From the NCBI RefSeq assembly GCF_949628265.1, contig NC_088786.1:3720001-3784000 (forward strand): DNA of 64,000 nucleotides, read 5' to 3'. Positions within the stretch are counted from its first letter, which is position 1. Each line of letters begins with the position of its first letter. The position numbers were made by a program, and so were the translations under genes. Under the pieces are notes generated by a model. The model saw nothing but the letters and a program-made list of their open reading frames with translations. It was not told the DNA's origin and searched no databases. This DNA is from Cloeon dipterum (lineage: Eukaryota > Arthropoda > Insecta > Ephemeroptera > Baetidae). Shown piece after piece: positions 59,198 to 64,000 of the stretch.

Positions 59198-62100
59198 GAC
59201 TCCTGCAATCAAAATAGCAGCGACTGACAAAGAGCTGATTGTGAGTGGGTGTTGGCCTTCCGGAGGCGCGCAAGGGTCTGCGGAAAGGGTAGCAGCATCG
59301 CCGTGTCAATTATTAACGCGGCTGTTGCGCCACTGCCTGCTGGAACTCCTCCTCGTGATGTCAGCAGTGCACGCGGAGAATCGGTATTGATTTTGCTCGG
59401 CGTCGACTTTTATGCGGTGTGTAAAGCCAAGTTTGACTGTTCTGCTCTGCCCACCGCCCAGTTGCCGCGCTATTTGCATTTGCCGAGTTATAGTCGATAA
59501 GAGCGTGCGTATTATGTTGTGGCTGGCCCACTGACCTTCGCGTCAATTTTTGATCACCTGCCCATTGGCGACACGCACGTGTATGTGGCATGTCTGTTTG
59601 GAGAACTTTTGCACCTGTTTGTTTTGCTTCATTTGTTGTGATGGGACCAATTAATGATATCCTCTCATTAAAATTTTCCCCTTGCTTCCCAGTTTAATGT
59701 ATTGCTTTTATTAAATATTTTTCATTTTGTGCCAAAGTCGCACCTATAGTATTAAAATAAATAAAACAAACGTTTTATTTGGGAAGTTACTGCTGGTGGT
59801 GTTGAAAACACCGTTTACATAATAATAGCACCTCCTAAAATTGATATTAGTGTTAAGGGTGCAGTAGCAGGACTTGAAAATTTAGTTTCGTCGCTTAAAT
59901 TAAAAAGTGTAACATTATTTGCTGAGCAAGTTATAGAATAAAATCTAAAACGTAACGAGTATAAAACCGTTAGGGCTTTAGATTAATTCTACTTGTTTGA
60001 TGCGATAGTTTCAATTTTCTTCTAAAATTACGAGGTAGCTGGAGTATTTCAAGCATGTGACATGTAAATGCAGTCTCAAGGTGCGAGATGATAAGAAATT
60101 CGTAAGATTAATTGTCGCGCTAAAATCTCCGCTGAATAACAGAATTTTTATTCATTATCAGTAATTTAGATGCATTTGCAAATTTTCTCACCAATTCAAA
60201 GCATATATTGCGTAAGGAAAAATAGTAATTTAACTAATCGATTTCGAAATAAATCTTCAGGCACTATAATAACCTAATCATTTTTCTATGAGAATAAAAA
60301 AATCGTTTACTTAATCAGCTAATTGCTAAAATAAAAAGCAAAAATGTAATGATTTTGATTGGTGACACCAGTAAGGGGTCGGTCAGTTGTCAATTGGGTC
60401 AATAGTTAAATAAAAATCACGCAAAATTTTCAATGTTTTATTCCTTAATTTCGAATTTAGCTCAGGTAATAGCAGAAAGGAATTTTCACATTTGGCACTA
60501 TCATCTTAATCGTTATGTAACCATAAGCGTTCTTACAATAAAATATTTTTGAACTGAGGATACGTGCTCGATAGAGGCAACGTAAGTGATAGTAGTGACG
60601 TTAATATGTGTGCGAGTCTCACAGTCACATGATTAACTTATATATTGGGAAAATACGCCGTCATTTAAAGCAATAATTGAGAGGATAAACAACGCCCATC
60701 TTAAAATTAGTAATCGGATGGCTTACCTAAAGTTTTCGTTTCAATTGAATTGGCAAGATCTCAGAATCCGTTCTACAGAGGTGGAGGAAGTCAAATCGCC
60801 ATCCGGCCCGAGTGACTGGTTAATCAACACTATAGTGAAGCCATGGCACCCACAAGTGTACGTTTAGAACTGAAAATATGATCTATCAGAAATAGATAAG
60901 ATTAGTTGCACGAGTAAATGCACGCGGTTCTTGTCGCTGCTCTGAAAGTCCAGACAGTGACGTAACCCTTTTTGCACTTGAATAATCAAAACCCACTATC
61001 AACTTCAAGGAATTTCTATCACGCCGTCTTCATGGGTTTGCATAATCATGCTGAGATGCTATGAAAAGGACATGAATGGTTTGATGCCTAAAATTTTTAA
61101 AAAATACCTATTTGATTTTATTTGATGCACTTGATACACCCAGTTACGTAATGCTTACGATTTTTTTCTGAATTTATCTGCATGGTTAATAATTAGTATA
61201 GATTAGGCGATATCGTGAGTAATCCAATACGCTTGAAGTTTTTGTGATAAGCAGAAAAGTAATAAAGAGAGGACAATAAATCATTCACGCACTTTCTTTT
61301 GTCGATGGCATTGCATTCAGTTGAAGTTGTATTAAAATAATGAGGATCAAACCCTGAGCCTGAAAACCAGCATATTGTTAAAATGGAATTCAAATTCGCT
61401 CAATCTTCATAATAAACTTCCAGCGTAGATTCGTGGCATGCAGAATTCGAGCATGCTTGTAAACTTTTGTTTTTACTAACCAATACTATACTTTACAAAA
61501 ATTTTATCGATTACAGGCCTGCTATGTTGCAAAACATGTACACTTCAGTTTCGACACAAACAGTTTGAATGTATACACTATGATTCTTTATCTTCTTATG
61601 TTTAATTTAATTATGCGTGACTTGATTTTTAAAAGCGCGGTAATTATACGTACTGAGAAGTTTCACCGTTGTATGAATACAAATAAATGAATACAAACTA
61701 AACTAATCTAAAAGGTGCATTATATAAGAATTAAAATTAATATCCTAGAGAAGTGTTTGACCGTCGATCTTTTCGTACATTTTTAAAACAAGTAGCATTG
61801 CCACCCTATCAAGATAATCACTTTCTTCCATGCGATTATTTGAGTAATTTATAATTAATTATTGCGATACAGTAACGATGATGTGCAAAATCGTTGTGAC
61901 TGAAGTGACAATCCCATAACACGCAGTGGTAAGTTAATTAATTCTCGCGCAAGCTGGGTTCGGCGCCGATTGGTGCATTACACGTTAAGTGCTTGCGCCA
62001 TTTGTCCCAGGCAGTACGGCACCATCCCGCGGAATGCGCAATTAACCCAGGTGCATTTACGAGCGGCGCGCGTCCTAGATTATCTGGCGAGTGGAGAGAC

Positions 62101-62313
62101 TAGCCTGCTAATAATGCGGTTTGAAACATGAAATCGTAATTAGCAACACACGCGGTGCACCTAGATTTATTCACGCTGCCAGAATTGGCTGAAGAGGCGA
62201 AGAATTAACGTTTGCCAGCAGGCGTACGACTAATACAGTAGAGCTTAAAAGAGTTGACGACAACGTAATCTATCCAGCGACCAAACGTCATCTTTATTGC
62301 TCTGCAATAGTTT

Positions 62314-62339
62314 CGGCTTCAGCCCGAAGCCGTTTTTTT
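62314..62339 (+). other. Stem-loop followed by T-run
   Basis: CGGCTTC and GAAGCCG form a perfect 7-base-pair stem around AGCCC, followed at once by seven T. It looks like a bacterial intrinsic terminator, but the context is animal DNA with no adjacent gene. It does not fit the histone 3' stem-loop. A T-run can stop RNA polymerase III, but no Pol III gene is visible upstream. Confidence 0.35.
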
Positions 62340-62861
62340 AAACAATAATGATATTTTCACCTCAAGGACAAACAAATAGTCATATCAGTTTAAAAAAACC
62401 GATTCTATAAAGTTCAGCAATAAAGATCACGTTTGGTCGCATTCAGGGAAATGTCCGGAATTTGGATTCCTCGTAGTTTGCACCGGCAGGGAACCTGTGA
62501 CCCGTATATGTTTATCCAAAATTAATAAATGATGAAAAATTGAACAAATCAAAGCTATTTAAAGAAATGATCAGTGCTAAATAGGTCTGTAAACTCTAGA
62601 CGGGTTTCTCGTGAAAGAGTCGAGTTTTTCACACTGTATTTTTTTTTGCTCTTTTTATCCCTGTCCGATGACCGGAGGACCAGGAAGGGCGCGCACTGCA
62701 CTAGCACGAATGCTGAAACCCGGGTCCCAATAACACCGCGAACGGATGACATGGGCGCACCAGGCCGCACAGGGACCCCGCCCACTCAAGGGCCACTTGC
62801 CTCCGCACCGAGGACTGCATTGAAACGCTAGACATTCGTCCCGTGAAGCCAAATCACGCAT

Positions 62862-62985
62862 GCTGGAAAGGTGCAAACCAGCAAGTAGCGAGTCGGCGCC
62901 GGTGCGCCTCCCAGCCCGTTGAGCAATTTGAGCAATTCGAGTCACTAAACTAACCACTTTTTGCCATCTCTGACATTGGGTAGCC
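62862..62985 (+). repeat. Dispersed repeat E, copy 2
   Basis: Matches 35311-35425 in order: GCTGGAAAGG, CCAGCAAGTAGCGAGTC, TCCCAGCCCGTTGAGC, GAGCAATTCGAGTCACTAAA, TTTTTGCCATCTCTGACATT and GGGTAGCC. It has a 9-base G+C-rich insertion relative to copy 1. Similarity beyond these limits is weak. Confidence 0.65.
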
Positions 62986-64000
62986 AGTATTAGATCTCCG
63001 AACTGCTCAAATACCTCACATTGCTTTGACAATCCTGAGACTGCCTTAACAATGCGAGCCAACGGGCTGGTAAATTTCTGTGAAAGTTCCCCCATTTGAA
63101 GCCGTCAATAGATGGCACCAGCGGTTACTTTAGATTTTAAGGCAATATATTCCATTGCAATTTAGGACTAAATTCTGCTGCTGTGCATTCAGCCCCTACA
63201 ATGATATATTTTGGTGTGCTCAGCGGGCTCAAGATGTGCGATAAAATTGGTTCCCACTGCGCAGATCCAAGATGGCGTCTGAATGTGGGATACAGAAATC
63301 TCTCTTTGGATTGCCGTACGAGTGTCAAGAGTTTGTTTTTAAGATCCAAAAGACACACAATTAGTACAAGTAATGCAAATTATGTCACAATATTGATCAA
63401 AACTTGGTTCTTTTCGCGCATTTTCAAGTGACCGTTTTTCGCGCCATACTCCACCGTCGCACGAATCTGGCCCCCGCTGGGTGTGCTGAAAACCAAAATT
63501 AGTTCAGCGAATTGCTGTATTCTTTCTGATAAAAATGCCCCTAATTATTTTGGAAAATAAATGATTTTTTGAATTTTTCTATATGGTGCTTGTAGCCAAA
63601 TGTGTAGCAGATGATTATGATTAGATTAGATATTTTATACTGTTTGAATAAATGCATTGCTGACTGTTTTAAACACGTCAAATTAACGTAATTACAATAA
63701 CTGATAATAATGCAGTGCAAACGCTATTCTAGTACAAAATCATAGATATAAAATTCTCATAGCGGTACGTCATCACTATATTCTTTTGATTATTTTTATG
63801 AATACTTGGTCATTTTTATTTAACGCTTTGCTGGTTGAATTGAACATGATACAGGATCAGGAGCAACTATTTATAACAATAATCAAAGGAATAGTGATGA
63901 TGCGAAGTACCAATATTATGACCTATCAAAATTTTATGTCTGTGATTTTGTGCTTCATAGGTGCGAGCATATTTTGCAAAATAATAAAACAGTTAAGGAC

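Larger units (their letters stand above)
59203..64000. other. Upstream region of ABCA; no gene seen
   Basis: No coding exon is supported in the last 4.8 kb. The ABCA promoter or noncoding exon 1 should be near the left end; a CATAAAAG box on the minus strand at about 59406-59413 is one weak candidate. The minus open frame 62655-63095 crosses repeat E and has no recognisable domain. A small terminator-like hairpin is at 62314-62339. Confidence 0.5.

Noticed and set aside
59195-59230. ABCA start at 59230
   Set aside because: That codon is TTG and lies before an AG acceptor; the first ATG (59197) begins MPKR and aligns with the family's N-terminus.
62655-63095. Minus-strand 146-codon open frame
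   Set aside because: It crosses repeat E. The frame is not shared with the other copy of that repeat, so it is unlikely to be a protein.
1-64000. CRISPR arrays, bacterial operons, phage or virus genes
   Set aside because: No regularly spaced repeats, no ribosome-binding-site-led gene clusters and no viral protein motifs were seen. The window is ordinary animal nuclear DNA.

Overview
This is nuclear DNA of an animal, almost certainly an insect: the genes are split by GT-AG introns, the spacers are AT-rich, and the encoded proteins are recognisable relatives of insect and vertebrate families. I cannot name the order or species. All coordinates below come from hand splicing: each exon was accepted only if splice sites, reading phase and protein family agreed. 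I reconstructed 66 introns in eight coding units.

Layout, left to right. 1-11816 (minus): the first two coding exons of a secreted or membrane CCP/sushi protein, probably a furrowed-type gene, whose remaining exons lie beyond the left edge. 15627-21737 (plus): nucleoporin Nup153, 11 exons. 22983-25113 (plus): EHD/Past1 membrane-remodelling ATPase. 25727-26095 (minus): proteasome assembly chaperone PSMG4/PAC4. 27967-29411 (plus): 6-phosphogluconolactonase. 30146-46798 (minus): an IRSp53/BAIAP2 I-BAR plus SH3 protein with a 10 kb first intron. 47328-48662 (plus): GatC, the mitochondrial Glu-tRNA(Gln) amidotransferase subunit C, followed only 7 bases later by a second mitochondrial reading frame that matches just the C-terminal anticodon-binding-like domain of DNA polymerase gamma accessory subunit POLG2. 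48713-59197 (minus): a full-length ABCA3-like lipid transporter of 29 coding exons. 59203-64000: no gene seen.

The right-hand genes are packed tail to tail: EHD/PSMG4, PGLS/IRSp53 and POLG2-like/ABCA stop within 50 to 735 bases of each other. IRSp53 and GatC start divergently about 530 bases apart.

The most notable points are: the GatC-POLG2-like pair, which looks like a bicistronic transcription unit with a reduced second cistron; four introns that need a GC donor; a nested transposon in the PGLS intron (a hAT-like MITE with an 8-base target duplication inside another element with 10-base inverted ends); a dispersed repeat family with five copies, one of them also interrupted by the same MITE; a foldback element in the last IRSp53 intron; and an in-frame stop exactly at an IRSp53 splice donor that would create a short C-terminal isoform.
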